From Streptomyces anulatus (GTDB lineage Bacteria; Actinomycetota; Actinomycetes; Streptomycetales; Streptomycetaceae), in NCBI RefSeq assembly GCF_000721175.1, contig NZ_JOEZ01000016.1:124001-188000 (forward strand): a DNA stretch of 64,000 nt. The letters run 5' to 3'. The notes beneath the pieces are model-generated. The model was not told where the DNA came from. It was given only the letters and a program-made list of their open reading frames with translations, and searched no databases. The position numbers were made by a program, and so were the translations under genes. Below, in pieces: positions 36,262 to 47,968 of this stretch (the first letter of the stretch is position 1; each line of letters starts with the position of its first letter).

Positions 36262-37416
36262 ATGTCAGCCCTGCCCACCGCCACCACCGGAAGGCCCGAG
36301 CCGGCCAGGACCGACGCCGCGCACGGGCGTGCCGCCACCGGAGCCCGGGTGGAGTTCCGCTCGCTGCGCCGGGCGTTCGGCCCGACCGTGGCCCTCGACG
36401 GGCTCGACCTCACCGCCGGACCCGGCGAGCTGCTGGCCCTCCTCGGCCCCTCCGGCTGCGGCAAGACCACCGCGCTGCGGGTGCTCGCCGGATTCGAGCA
36501 GCCGGACTCCGGCGAGGTCCTGGTGGACGGCGAGGACATCACACGGATCCCCGCCAACCGGCGCGACGCCGGCATGGTCTTCCAGTCCTACAGCCTCTTC
36601 CCGCACCTGAACGCCCGCGACAACGTGGCCTTCGGCCTGCGTGTACGGAAGGTGTCCGCCGCCGAACGGCACGCCACCGCCGCCGAGCTCCTCGACCTGG
36701 TCGGGCTGCCCGACCACGGCGGACGCTTCCCGCACCAGATGTCCGGCGGCCAGCAGCAGCGGGTCGCCCTGGCCCGCGCGCTCGCGCTGCGGCCCCGGGT
36801 GCTGCTGCTGGACGAGCCGCTCTCGGCACTCGATGCCAAGGTCCGGCTCTCGCTCCGCGAGGAGATCCGCCGCCTCCAGCTGTCGCTCGGGATCACCACC
36901 ATCTTCGTCACCCACGACCAGGAGGAGGCCCTCTCCATGGCCGACCGGGTCGCCGTCCTCAACGCGGGCCGCCTGGAACAGTGCGCACCCCCGGCCGAGC
37001 TGTACGAGCGCCCCGCCACCGCGTTCGTCGCGGAGTTCGTCGGCACCATGAACCGGCTGCCGGGCCACCTGACCGGGACCGGCTCGGTCGAGGTCGCGGG
37101 CGCCACCCTCCCGGTCGACGGCGAGATCCCGGCGGGCGGCGGGCCCGTCGACGTACTGATCCGGCCCGAGGGCATCCGCGCCGAGGCCGACCCCGAGGGC
37201 ACGGCCACCGTCGTCTCCGCGTCGTTCCTCGGCTCGGTCACCCGGGTCCTGCTCGACCTCCCGGACGGCGTCGCGGCCAAGGCCGACCTCCCTTCCCGCG
37301 ACGCCGCCGACCTGCTGCCCGGCGTACGGGCCCGGGTCACGCCCGTACCGCGGCCGGTGCTCGTCGTGCCCGCCGCACCGGTACGTGAGCCGTCGGCCGG
37401 GAAGGCGGCGGCATGA
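36262..37416 (+). CDS. ABC transporter ATP-binding protein
   Basis: A 384-residue ATPase of the spermidine/iron/phosphonate importer group. Walker A GPSGCGKTT, Q-loop VFQSYSLFPHLN, signature MSGGQQQR, Walker B LLLDEPLSALD and the switch VTHDQEEA are intact, and a TOBE-type regulatory domain follows from about residue 275 (VDVLIRPEGIRAEAD). ATG 36262 follows GGAGTAG five bases after the permease stop. It overlaps the HAD gene by four bases (ATGA). Confidence 0.92.
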   Translation: MSALPTATTGRPEPARTDAAHGRAATGARVEFRSLRRAFGPTVALDGLDLTAGPGELLALLGPSGCGKTTALRVLAGFEQPDSGEVLVDGEDITRIPANRRDAGMVFQSYSLFPHLNARDNVAFGLRVRKVSAAERHATAAELLDLVGLPDHGGRFPHQMSGGQQQRVALARALALRPRVLLLDEPLSALDAKVRLSLREEIRRLQLSLGITTIFVTHDQEEALSMADRVAVLNAGRLEQCAPPAELYERPATAFVAEFVGTMNRLPGHLTGTGSVEVAGATLPVDGEIPAGGGPVDVLIRPEGIRAEADPEGTATVVSASFLGSVTRVLLDLPDGVAAKADLPSRDAADLLPGVRARVTPVPRPVLVVPAAPVREPSAGKAAA

Positions 37417-38090
37417 CGACGCCCGCCGCCGTGCTCCTCGACATGGACGGCACCCTCGTCGACACCGAGGTGCTGTGGTGGGAGACGGCCGACGAGATCG
37501 CCGCCGGACTCGGCCACCGCCTCTCCGAGGCGGACGCGCCCGAGATCGTCGGCCGGGCCGTCGCGGACACCGCCGCTCATCTGATCGAGGTCACGGGCGG
37601 GCCGGCCGCCGCACTGCCCGGCGTGGCCGCCGAGCTGACCGCGTCCTTCTTCCGCAAGGTCGACGCGGGCGCCCCGCTGCGCCCCGGGGCCGCCGCGCTG
37701 CTCACCGCACTGGAGCGGTCCCGGGTGCCGTTCGCCCTGGTCAGCGCCTCGCCCCGGAGTGTCGTGGACGCGGTGGTGGCGGGGTCGCTGGCCGGGGCGT
37801 GCTTCGCCTTCACGCTGTCGGCCGACGACACCGTACGGACCAAGCCGCATCCGGACCCGTACATGGCGGCGGCGGCCCGCTTCGGCGTCCCGGCCTCGGC
37901 CTGCGTCGCCGTCGAGGACTCCCCGGACGGCACCGCGTCCGCGCACGCCGCGGGGTGCGCGGTGCTGGTGGTGCCCTCGCTGCTGCCGGTGGAGCCCGCG
38001 CGGGGGCGGACCTTCGCCCGTAGCCTGGAGGAGGTGGACCTCGGGGTGCTCAGCGACTGCCTGAGGCGTCCGGAGGCGTCCGGATCCTGA
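37413..38090 (+). CDS. HAD-family hydrolase
   Basis: A 225-residue HAD phosphatase of the beta-phosphoglucomutase-like subgroup: motif I LLDMDGTLVDTE, motif II VSASPRS, motif III KPHPDPY and motif IV VEDSPDG are complete. A helical cap lies between I and II. The four-base overlap with the ATPase gene links it to the importer operon, so it likely dephosphorylates a product of the imported compound. The combination of PotD-like importer, GntR/UTRA regulator and HAD enzyme recalls organophosphonate or phospho-ester uptake loci, but the substrate cannot be read from the sequence. Confidence 0.88.
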   Translation: MTTPAAVLLDMDGTLVDTEVLWWETADEIAAGLGHRLSEADAPEIVGRAVADTAAHLIEVTGGPAAALPGVAAELTASFFRKVDAGAPLRPGAAALLTALERSRVPFALVSASPRSVVDAVVAGSLAGACFAFTLSADDTVRTKPHPDPYMAAAARFGVPASACVAVEDSPDGTASAHAAGCAVLVVPSLLPVEPARGRTFARSLEEVDLGVLSDCLRRPEASGS

Positions 38091-38455
38091 AATCCGGGGT
38101 CCGAAGCGAGCGTGATTCACGCCACCCTTGATCAGGGTTGCGCTCAGATGAGCGAAATGGAGATGACTGCACTTCTGGAAGACGTGGCACTCAGTGCCAC
38201 CCTTCTGGTTTCGAGAAGTGGACTCACTTGGCAAGCGAAACGCTCAGGTGAGCACTTAAGGTCAAGTTTCGGCCATGTTGCCTTCAGGAGGTGAAGGTAA
38301 GGGTTCAGGTGCTTCGGTCGGACGGCCCTTTCGATCTGCTGGCGGACGGGTGGTTGCGGCCGCACGACGACCAAGTGGACGTACCCATACACCTTCGATC
38401 TGGGTATGTTCCTCGCCGTCAGGGCAGCCACCGCGTCCTCGAGGAGTCGAGACCC
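38091..38455 (+). promoter_or_regulatory. Upstream region of ppdK
   Basis: This 365-base, lower-GC stretch has no convincing gene; a 60-codon frame at 38112 lacks a good start and family features. It holds a 7-base inverted repeat GTGGCAC-TCA-GTGCCAC (38184-38200) and several AT-richer segments (38230-38275). The inverted ACCCA/TGGGT pair near 38385-38405 precedes a TATGTT sequence that could be a -10 element for ppdK. Confidence 0.4.
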
Positions 38456-41167
<2,712 letters not shown>

Positions 41168-41177
41168 CCCGGGCTCC

Positions 41178-41238
41178 GGGTCAGGGCTGCACGAACAGCC
41201 CTGACCCACCGGGCAGGGCTGCACGAACAGCCCTGCCC
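41178..41238 (+). terminator. Tandem terminators after ppdK with identical loops
   Basis: Two hairpins follow ppdK: arms GGGTCAGGGCTG/complement (41178-41207) and GGGCAGGGCTG/complement (41211-41238). Both have the loop CACGAA, so the second arose by duplication of the first. Confidence 0.85.
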
Positions 41239-41267
41239 GCCGACCATGGCCTCAAAGGCCCACCGAG

Positions 41268-41302
41268 AAGCGGCGGCACCCTGTGCGGGGGTGCCGCCGC
41301 TT
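41268..41302 (+). terminator. Third hairpin after ppdK
   Basis: Perfect 13-base arms AAGCGGCGGCACC and complement with a nine-base loop, followed by CGTCCTTC. Confidence 0.8.
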
Positions 41303-41474
41303 CGTCCTTCGCCGACCTGACGTGCCCGGCGGTACGGGAGTGGCGTGCGCGGAAATGACCGGCGGTACGGGGAAGCCGTCAGGAGTGCGCATCGAATGCC
41401 GCGCGAAGAATGTGGCGCAGAGCGCATTGCATCGTTTAATGCGCAAAGAAATTCGGGTGACGTCCTGGGGACCG

Positions 41475-41512
41475 GGGTGCGGTCCATGGATCCCCACCCA
41501 TGGACCGCACCC
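41475..41512. repeat. Large hairpin in the ppdK to ArsR-type gene gap
   Basis: Perfect 15-base arms (GGGTGCGGTCCATGG and complement) with an eight-base loop in the otherwise gene-free interval 41303-41756. It lies about 245 bases before the ArsR-type gene; an RNA leader structure or a terminator are both possible. The interval also has the direct repeat CCGGCGGTACGGG twice near 41330 and 41360. Confidence 0.6.
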
Positions 41513-41756
41513 GGCTTACCCCCGTCGGGTACGGAGCCGCACCGTCGCCCACCGCCGCCGAACACACAAAGCCCCCCACGGCCTTCACGTGCTCATCCGG
41601 TGGGCACCGGATGCGTACCCGACGTCGTACAGCCTTTCGGGTGAAGCGGAACGGGGCGACACCTTTCACTTCTGGCCGAAACCCCGTGGTGACCTCCTGT
41701 GACGGCCCGCATACCCTTCGGTGGGGGCAATTGCGGATGCAACAGGTGGGGGAGTA

Positions 41757-42794
41757 GTGCTGCGTATCCATGTGTCCAGGCTGGACCTTTCGCGGGTGCG
41801 GATGGCCACGAGGCCGGACGCGTTGTGGGAAACCATTCTCAGTTTTCACCGGCTCCGGGACCGGCGTGCTTCGTCGGTGTTCGGAAAATGGCGTACGGAA
41901 TCCCGGGCTCGGTTGAATGGTGAAGCACAGCTGCTGGCGGCGGTCGTCCCGCCCCGCGGCTATTTCCCGGATTTCCTGACGCCCTCCCAGGAAGGCGCCG
42001 AGCCTTTCGGGCTCGACGTCGGAATGGAGGCGCTGCGCGACACCCCCGCCGACCGCGTCCACGCGGAGCTGGAACTGCTGGCCGCCGGTCGCGTGCGGCA
42101 GCGGGCAGACCGGTCGGTCGGTCAGCGGGCCGCCGGATCGGGGAGAGCGAGCGCGGCGCTGCCCGCCGCCCTCGTGGAGGGCCGCGCCGAGCCGCTCGCC
42201 CGGCTGATCGGGGCCCTCCGCAGCTACCACCACGCGGCAGTCGAGCCCTACTGGCCGCACATCAGGGCGAGCGTCGAGGCGGACCGTGCCGTCCGCGGCC
42301 GGGCCCTGCTGGACGGTGGCGCGGACGGGCTCCTGGCCACCCTGCCGCCGATGATCCGGTGGCGCTCACCCGTGCTGGAGGCGGACTACCCGGTCGACCG
42401 CGACCTGTACCTGGACGGGCGCGGGCTGCTGCTCCAGCCGTCCTTCTTCTGCCGGGGCACCCCGGTCGTCTACCGCGACCCCTCGCTCCCGCCGGTGCTC
42501 GTCTACCCGGTGACCAACCCCGGCGCCCCGGTATTCGCCGAGCCGGGCCCCTGGCTCGGCCGGCTCGTCGGGCACACCCGCTCGGCCGTCCTCCAGTCCA
42601 TCGGCAACGGCTGCACCACCAGCGAACTCGCCCGCCGGGCCGGGGTGTCGCTGGCCTCCGCGAGCCAGCACGCCTCCGTGCTGCGCGAGGCGGGCCTGGT
42701 CCTGACGCTGCGCCACGGCAGCTCGGTCCTGCACACGCTGACCCCGCTCGGCGGCTCCCTGCTGCGCGGCGGCGCCCCGCTCGCCCTGCCCTGA
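41757..42794 (+). CDS. ArsR-type winged-helix regulator with long N-terminal domain
   Basis: A 345-residue protein. The C-terminal 75 residues are an ArsR-like winged helix (RSAVLQSIGNGCTTSELARR, GVSLASASQHASVLREAGLV). The first 260 residues are a DUF5937-type domain found in Streptomyces regulators (LRIHVSRLDLSRVRMATRP at the start, ALWETILSFHRL). No cysteine metal site typical of ArsR is seen, so metal sensing is unlikely. GTG 41757 has GGGGGAG just upstream. Confidence 0.82.
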   Translation: MLRIHVSRLDLSRVRMATRPDALWETILSFHRLRDRRASSVFGKWRTESRARLNGEAQLLAAVVPPRGYFPDFLTPSQEGAEPFGLDVGMEALRDTPADRVHAELELLAAGRVRQRADRSVGQRAAGSGRASAALPAALVEGRAEPLARLIGALRSYHHAAVEPYWPHIRASVEADRAVRGRALLDGGADGLLATLPPMIRWRSPVLEADYPVDRDLYLDGRGLLLQPSFFCRGTPVVYRDPSLPPVLVYPVTNPGAPVFAEPGPWLGRLVGHTRSAVLQSIGNGCTTSELARRAGVSLASASQHASVLREAGLVLTLRHGSSVLHTLTPLGGSLLRGGAPLALP

Positions 42795-42937
42795 GCCGCG
42801 GCCGTCCCCTCTGCCGGCGGGCCGCGAGAATCCGTCCGCCGATCCGCGATGACTTCCTGGCGGCCCCGCCGTCCACCCATCGAAAGCGCCGGACGGACCA
42901 CCGCGGGCGCCACGGGACAGAGGAAGAGGGAACGACC

Positions 42938-43348
42938 ATGGCTCAGATGATCTTCGTGAACCTGCCGGTGAAGGATCTGGAGACCACGGTGGGCTTCTTC
43001 GGGAAGCTCGGCTTCACGACCAACCCGCGGTTCAGCGACGACAGGACCGCGTGTCTGGTCATCAGCGACACGATCTTCGCCATGCTGATGACGGAGCCGC
43101 GCTTCAGGGAGTTCACCGGGAAGGACGTCGTCGACGCCTCGAAGGCGACCGAGGTCATCCTCGCGCTCAGCGCCGACAGCCGCGAGAAGGTCGACGAGAT
43201 CGCCGACGCGGCGCTGGCCTCCGGCGGGTTCCCGGCGGGCGGGACGCAGGACATGGGCTTCATGTACGGCCGCTCGTTCCAGGACCCCGACCACCACATC
43301 TGGGAGGTCATGTGGATGGACCCGTCCTCAGTCGAGGGCCAGGCCTGA
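42938..43348 (+). CDS. VOC-family (glyoxalase/bleomycin resistance-like) protein
   Basis: A 136-residue single-chain VOC protein: MIFVNLPVKDLETTVGFFGKLGF and the C-terminal SFQDPDHHIWEVMWMDP match the PhnB/glyoxalase-like subgroup. Metal-ligand positions are only partly clear (His in DPDHHIWE, Glu in WEV). ATG 42938 follows AGAGGAAGAGGG. Catalytic substrate unknown. It is convergent with the DUF839 gene. Confidence 0.87.
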   Translation: MAQMIFVNLPVKDLETTVGFFGKLGFTTNPRFSDDRTACLVISDTIFAMLMTEPRFREFTGKDVVDASKATEVILALSADSREKVDEIADAALASGGFPAGGTQDMGFMYGRSFQDPDHHIWEVMWMDPSSVEGQA

Positions 43349-43400
43349 CCTCGGGGCTGTCCTGGCCGTACGCCGGGCCAGGGATCTTTGCCGTACGCCG

Positions 43401-43426
43401 GGCCGGCGCGGCGACCCGCGCCGGCC
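43401..43426. terminator. Terminator between VOC and DUF839 genes
   Basis: Perfect 11-base arms (GGCCGGCGCGG) with loop CGAC between two convergent genes. The 15-base direct repeat GCCGTACGCCGGGCC occurs twice just before it (about 43363 and 43390). Confidence 0.7.
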
Positions 43427-43495
43427 CGGCCCGCCGCCCGGAGGCGGCCCGGCCGCGATCAGTGGCCGAAAATCGCCGTCAGTCGAAGCCTGTCG

Positions 43496-44662
43496 TCACC
43501 TGCGGAAGGGCCCCTTCACCTCGTACGTGATGCCTCCGGAGGAGCTTCCGCTCGTCCCGCGCTGCGAGGAGAAGTAGAGCCGGCCCCCGTCCGGCGAGAA
43601 CGCGGGCCCGGTGATCTCCGAACCCGACTGGCCGGTGATCCGCAGGAACGGGGCCACCGTGTCGTCCGGCGTGATCAGGCAGATCTCCATGTTGCCGCCG
43701 TCCTCCGCGATGTAGAGGTCCCCGGATCCGGACCGGGTGACGTTGTCCACGCCGGTCAGCGGGGCCGAGCCGCCCGTCACCAGCGAGTCGTCGTAGGCGA
43801 GCGAGATCGACGAGGCGTTCGCGTCGTACGCCCACACCCGGTTGTCGCCCTTGGTGGTGAACCAGCAGGTGCCCGCCGCGTAGAAGCAGCCCTCCCCGCC
43901 GTTGAACACCTTCGCCCCGGACACCTGGTGCCGGGTCTGGGTGGAGGAGGCGGCCGGGTCCGGCACGTTCGCCCAGGTCACCGGTCCCGAGGTGCCGGTG
44001 CCGGCCACCAGCACCTGGAGCGTGCCGCTCGCCAGATTCCCCCAGGTCGTGGGCCGGAACCGGTAGAAGCGGCCGTCGCTCTCGTCCTCGGTGAGGTAGA
44101 CGTACCCGTGGTCCGGGTCGGCGGCGGCGGCCTCGTGCTTGAAGCGGCCCATCGCCGGACGGCGCACCGCCGCGTTCACGCCCCACGGGTCGGTCTCGTA
44201 GACGTACCCCCGGGTGACCTCCTCGCAGGACAGCCACGTCTTCCACGGGGTGGCGCCGCCCGCGCAGTTGTTGTTCGTATCGGCCAGGATCCGGTACGCG
44301 GACGTCACCGTCCCCGAGGAGTCGAACCTCACCGCGCTCGCGCCGCCCCCGCTGCTCGGGGAGACCTCGGCGTTGGAGACGTAGATCCAGCCCGAGCCGT
44401 CGGCGTACGTCGCGCCGCCGTCGGGCGCGCGGTGCCAGCGGTAGGAGGTGCCGGGCACGGTCTGCCCGGAGCGGGCGACGACGCGGCTGGTGAAGCCGCT
44501 GGGCAGCCGGATGCCGTCGCTGTTGGCCGATTGGAGGGCGCCGTACGGGCCGGGGGCCGGCTGGGCCGGGTCGGCGAAGGCGGCTCCCCGCCACAGCGTG
44601 CCGCCGAAGGCCGCCGCCGAGCTGCCGATCACCGCGGTGCGCAAGAAGGTCCGACGTTCCAC
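43496..44662 (-). CDS. Twin-arginine secreted DUF839 protein (PhoX-like)
   Basis: A 388-residue protein with an N-terminal Tat-like signal (ERRTFLRTAVIGSSAAAFGG, twin Arg followed by a hydrophobic stretch and AFADP cleavage region). The mature part is a beta-propeller-like DUF839 domain (ATYADGSGWIYVSNAEV, CEEVTRGYVYETDPWG, GRFKHEAAAADPDHGYVYLT, GDLYIAEDGGNMEICLI), related to PhoX calcium/iron alkaline phosphatases. GTG 44662 is preferred to ATG 44677 because GGAG lies five bases before it. Likely exported and metal-dependent, catalytic role inferred from family. Confidence 0.85.
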   Translation of the reverse strand: MERRTFLRTAVIGSSAAAFGGTLWRGAAFADPAQPAPGPYGALQSANSDGIRLPSGFTSRVVARSGQTVPGTSYRWHRAPDGGATYADGSGWIYVSNAEVSPSSGGGASAVRFDSSGTVTSAYRILADTNNNCAGGATPWKTWLSCEEVTRGYVYETDPWGVNAAVRRPAMGRFKHEAAAADPDHGYVYLTEDESDGRFYRFRPTTWGNLASGTLQVLVAGTGTSGPVTWANVPDPAASSTQTRHQVSGAKVFNGGEGCFYAAGTCWFTTKGDNRVWAYDANASSISLAYDDSLVTGGSAPLTGVDNVTRSGSGDLYIAEDGGNMEICLITPDDTVAPFLRITGQSGSEITGPAFSPDGGRLYFSSQRGTSGSSSGGITYEVKGPFRR

Positions 44663-44847
44663 GATCACTCCACGCATGAGTGGGCCCGCCGCTCCGGACG
44701 GACCGGCGGGTCGCGCGTGAGGACTGTAGGCGTGCGGAGTTGACGGTGCGTCAAGGGAGGGTGAACGGGCGGCGGAGGGATTGCACAGGCCGCGCGCACC
44801 CCAAGGCCAGCCCTTCGAGGTCAGCCCTCCGAGGTCACCCCCGGCGA

Positions 44848-45207
44848 TCAGTCCGCCCTTACGGTGAAGACCGGCACCGCCGCCTCCTCGTCGTCCAGGC
44901 ACGCGCCCGTCGCCAGGTCGAAGCGCTGCTTCAGCAGCGGCGAGGCCACGAACGGCCGCCCGCCCGCGGAGCCGAGCAGCCCGCGCGAGAGGACGTACGC
45001 CCCGGTGAACGGGTCCCGGTTGCCGATCGCGTACACCTGGCCGGCCCGGTCCATGAAGACGGCCGCCTGGTCCCCGTCCGGCAGCAGCACCGCCACGCCC
45101 CGCCCGGGGGTCAGCAGCCCCCGCTCGCAGACCGTCAGCCAGTCCTTCCCGTGGGCGAGCCGGACGGACCCGGTGTCCTGTGCTGTCGTGATCGTCGCGG
45201 TGGTCAT
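44848..45207 (-). CDS. nirD: Nitrite reductase small subunit
   Basis: A 119-residue NirD with a Rieske-like fold that lacks the Cys/His iron-sulfur ligands, as is normal for NirD. Recognisable parts are WLTVCERGLLTPGRGVAVLL, VYAIGNRDPFTGAYVLSRG and SPLLKQRFDLATGACLDDE. ATG 45207 overlaps the nirB stop by one base. It is the partner of NirB in NADH-dependent reduction of nitrite to ammonia. Confidence 0.93.
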   Translation of the reverse strand: MTTATITTAQDTGSVRLAHGKDWLTVCERGLLTPGRGVAVLLPDGDQAAVFMDRAGQVYAIGNRDPFTGAYVLSRGLLGSAGGRPFVASPLLKQRFDLATGACLDDEEAAVPVFTVRAD

Positions 45208-47795
45208 CAGGATGCGGTCCCTTCGAGGGTGCGGACGGCGAGCACGGGTCCCGCGAGCAGCTCCAGATCCGGTTTGATCTGGTCCCGTTCCGGAACGAAC
45301 CTCACCGAGGGGTCGGGGGCGTCGGGGGCGTTGACGAAGGTGACGAAGCGGCGCAGCCGTTCCGGGTCGTTGATGGTCTCGGCCCACTCGTCGCGGTATC
45401 CGGCGACATGGTCGGCCATCAGCCGTTCCAGCTCCTCGCAGAGCCCCAGCGAGTCGTGGACCACCACGTCCCGGACGTGGTCCAGGCCGCCGTCGATCCG
45501 CTCCAGCCAGGCCGAGGTGCGCTCCAGCCGGTCGGCGGTGCGGATGTAGAACATCAGGAACCGGTCGATCAGCCGCACCAGTTCGGCGTCCGACAAGTCC
45601 TGGGCCAGCAGGTCCGCGTGGCGCGGGGTGGCTCCGCCGTTGCCGCCGACGTACAGGTTCCAGCCCTGGGCGGTGGCGATGATCCCGAAGTCCTTGCCCC
45701 GGGCCTCCGCGCACTCGCGGGCGCAGCCGGAGACCGCCGACTTCAGCTTGTGCGGGGAGCGCAGGCCCCGGTAGCGCAGCTCCAGGTCGATCGCCATCCT
45801 CACCGAGTCCTGCACGCCGTAGCGGCACCAGGTCTGCCCCACACAGGACTTCACCGTGCGCAGCGACTTCCCGTACGCGTGCCCCGACTCGAAGCCCGCG
45901 TCCACCAGCCGGGTCCAGATCAGCGGGAGCTGGTCGACGCGGGCGCCGAAGAGGTCGATGCGCTGGCCACCGGTGATCTTCGTGTAGAGGCCGAAGTCGC
46001 GGGCCACCTCGCCGATGACGATGAGCTTCTCCGGGGTGATCTCGCCGCCGGGGATGCGCGGCACGATCGAATACGACCCGTTGCGCTGGAGGTTGGCCAG
46101 GAAGTGGTCGTTGGTGTCCTGGAGCGCGGCCTGCTCGCCGTCCAGCACATAGCCGCTCGCACCGACCGTGGGGGCGAGCGAGGCGATGACCGAGCCGACC
46201 GTCGGTTTGCAGACCTCGCAGCCGTCGCCGCCCCGCGCCTCCGCGCGGCCGTGCGAGTCGAGCAGCTCCGCGAACGAGGTGACCTCCAGGGTGCGGACGA
46301 TCTCGTACAGCTCGCTGCGGCTGTACGGGAAGCAGCCGCACAGCCCTGCGTCCTCGGGCGGCGGCATCAGCTGGCCGATCACCTTCAGGCAACTGCCGCA
46401 ACCGGTACCGGCCTTGGTGCACTTCTTCACCTCGGGCAGAGCGGTGTGCTCGCAGATCGCGCCCTTGGTCACGTTGTGGCAGGAGCAGATCACCGCCTCG
46501 TCCGGCAGCGCGGAGGGGCCGAGGGCCACCGGGCCGCCCGCCCCGGCCGGCAGCACCAGCTGCTCGGGGGCGACCGGCAGCACCGTGCCCGTCATCGGCC
46601 GCAGCGTGCCGTACTGGTCCGCGTCCCCGACCAGCACCCCGCCCAGCAGGGTCCCGTCGGACCCGATCACCAGTTTCTTGTAGACGCCCGACCGGGCGTC
46701 GGAGTAGACGACGTCGAGCGACCCCTCGGCCGCCCCGTGCGCGTCGCCGAACGAGGCCACGTCCACGCCGAGCAGCTTCAGCTTCGTCGACAGGTCCGCC
46801 CCCGTGAACGCGGACCGCCCGCCCGCGATCACCTCGGCCGCCGCCAGGGCCATCTCGTAGCCCGGTGCGACCAGCCCGTACACCCGGCCGTCGGCGGCCA
46901 GCGCGCACTCGCCGATGGCGAACACCGCCGGGTCCGACGTCCGGCACTCCTCGTCCACGACGATCCCGCCGCGTTCCCCGACCGCCAGACCGCACTGACG
47001 GGCCAGCTGGTCGCGGGGCCGCACGCCCGCCGAGAAGACCACCAGATCGACGTCGAGCGAGGAGCCGTCCGACAGCGCCATCCCGTTCACCGCCCCGTCC
47101 TCCCCGGCGGTGACCTCCTGCGTGCCGACCCCCGTGTGGACGGTCAGCCCCATATCCTCGATCGTCCGCAGCAGCGCCGCGCCCCCGCCCTCGTCCACCT
47201 GGACCGGCATCAGCCGGGGCGCGAACTCCACCACATGGGTGCTCAGCCCGAGCCCCTTCAGCGCCCCCGCCGCCTCCAGGCCGAGCAGCCCGCCGCCCAC
47301 CACCGCACCGGTGGCCGCGCCCTTCGCGTACTCCTCGATCGCGAGGAGGTCCTCGATGGTCCGGTACACGAAGCAGCCCCGGGCGTCCTTCCCCGGCACC
47401 GGCGGCACGAAGGGGTACGAGCCCGTCGCCAGCACCAGCGTGTCGTACGGGAACACCGCCCCGGACCGCGCGGTCACCGTCCGCCCCGCCCGGTCGACGC
47501 TCTCCGCGGGGTCGCCGACGTACAGCTCGATGCCGTGCCGGTCCATGAAGTCCGGCTCCACCAGTGAGAGGTCCTCGGGGCTGCGCCCGTCGAAGTACGA
47601 GGTGAGCCGCACCCGGTCGTAGGCGGGCCGGGGCTCCTCGCAGAGCACGACGACCCGGGCGGCGCCGGCCGCCGGGGTCAGCCCGCGGTCGGCGAGGGCC
47701 TCCAGGAACCGCTGGCCGACCATGCCGTGCCCGACGACCACGATCGTCGGAACGGCGGTGTGCGCCATGGCGTTCGGGGTGCTGGGCTCCGGCAT
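45207..47795 (-). CDS. nirB: Nitrite reductase large subunit
   Basis: An 862-residue NADH-dependent assimilatory nitrite reductase. Domains in order: FAD/NAD(P)-binding (TIVVVGHGMVGQRFLEAL, GGGLLGLEAAGAL), a [2Fe-2S] BFD-like domain (ICSCHNVTKGAIC, KCTKAGTGCGSC), then ferredoxin-like and siroheme/[4Fe-4S] domains (KSCVGQTWCRYG and SGCARECAE give the four cluster Cys). ATG 47795 is preferred to ATG 47828 because GGAGG sits eight bases before it. Siroheme for this enzyme may come from the nearby sirohydrochlorin chelatase. No NtcA/GlnR-type box was confirmed upstream. Confidence 0.95.
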   Translation of the reverse strand: MPEPSTPNAMAHTAVPTIVVVGHGMVGQRFLEALADRGLTPAAGAARVVVLCEEPRPAYDRVRLTSYFDGRSPEDLSLVEPDFMDRHGIELYVGDPAESVDRAGRTVTARSGAVFPYDTLVLATGSYPFVPPVPGKDARGCFVYRTIEDLLAIEEYAKGAATGAVVGGGLLGLEAAGALKGLGLSTHVVEFAPRLMPVQVDEGGGAALLRTIEDMGLTVHTGVGTQEVTAGEDGAVNGMALSDGSSLDVDLVVFSAGVRPRDQLARQCGLAVGERGGIVVDEECRTSDPAVFAIGECALAADGRVYGLVAPGYEMALAAAEVIAGGRSAFTGADLSTKLKLLGVDVASFGDAHGAAEGSLDVVYSDARSGVYKKLVIGSDGTLLGGVLVGDADQYGTLRPMTGTVLPVAPEQLVLPAGAGGPVALGPSALPDEAVICSCHNVTKGAICEHTALPEVKKCTKAGTGCGSCLKVIGQLMPPPEDAGLCGCFPYSRSELYEIVRTLEVTSFAELLDSHGRAEARGGDGCEVCKPTVGSVIASLAPTVGASGYVLDGEQAALQDTNDHFLANLQRNGSYSIVPRIPGGEITPEKLIVIGEVARDFGLYTKITGGQRIDLFGARVDQLPLIWTRLVDAGFESGHAYGKSLRTVKSCVGQTWCRYGVQDSVRMAIDLELRYRGLRSPHKLKSAVSGCARECAEARGKDFGIIATAQGWNLYVGGNGGATPRHADLLAQDLSDAELVRLIDRFLMFYIRTADRLERTSAWLERIDGGLDHVRDVVVHDSLGLCEELERLMADHVAGYRDEWAETINDPERLRRFVTFVNAPDAPDPSVRFVPERDQIKPDLELLAGPVLAVRTLEGTAS

Positions 47796-47968
47796 CTCAG
47801 TGGCCTCCGTCGGTTGTCCTGATGCCAAGAGCCTGGGCGGGAGGTGTTACCCGGCCGCATCCCGCCTGTTTCCCGGGCGGAACCTTGCGCTCAGCGCCCG
47901 CGCCGGGGCCTTGTGAGGGACCGGGGGCCGGGAGGAACAGCTCGACGACAGCCCCTTAGTGTCAGTAC

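Noticed and set aside
38112..38294. A 60-codon frame upstream of ppdK
   Set aside because: No good start context and no family features; the region is lower in GC and more likely regulatory.
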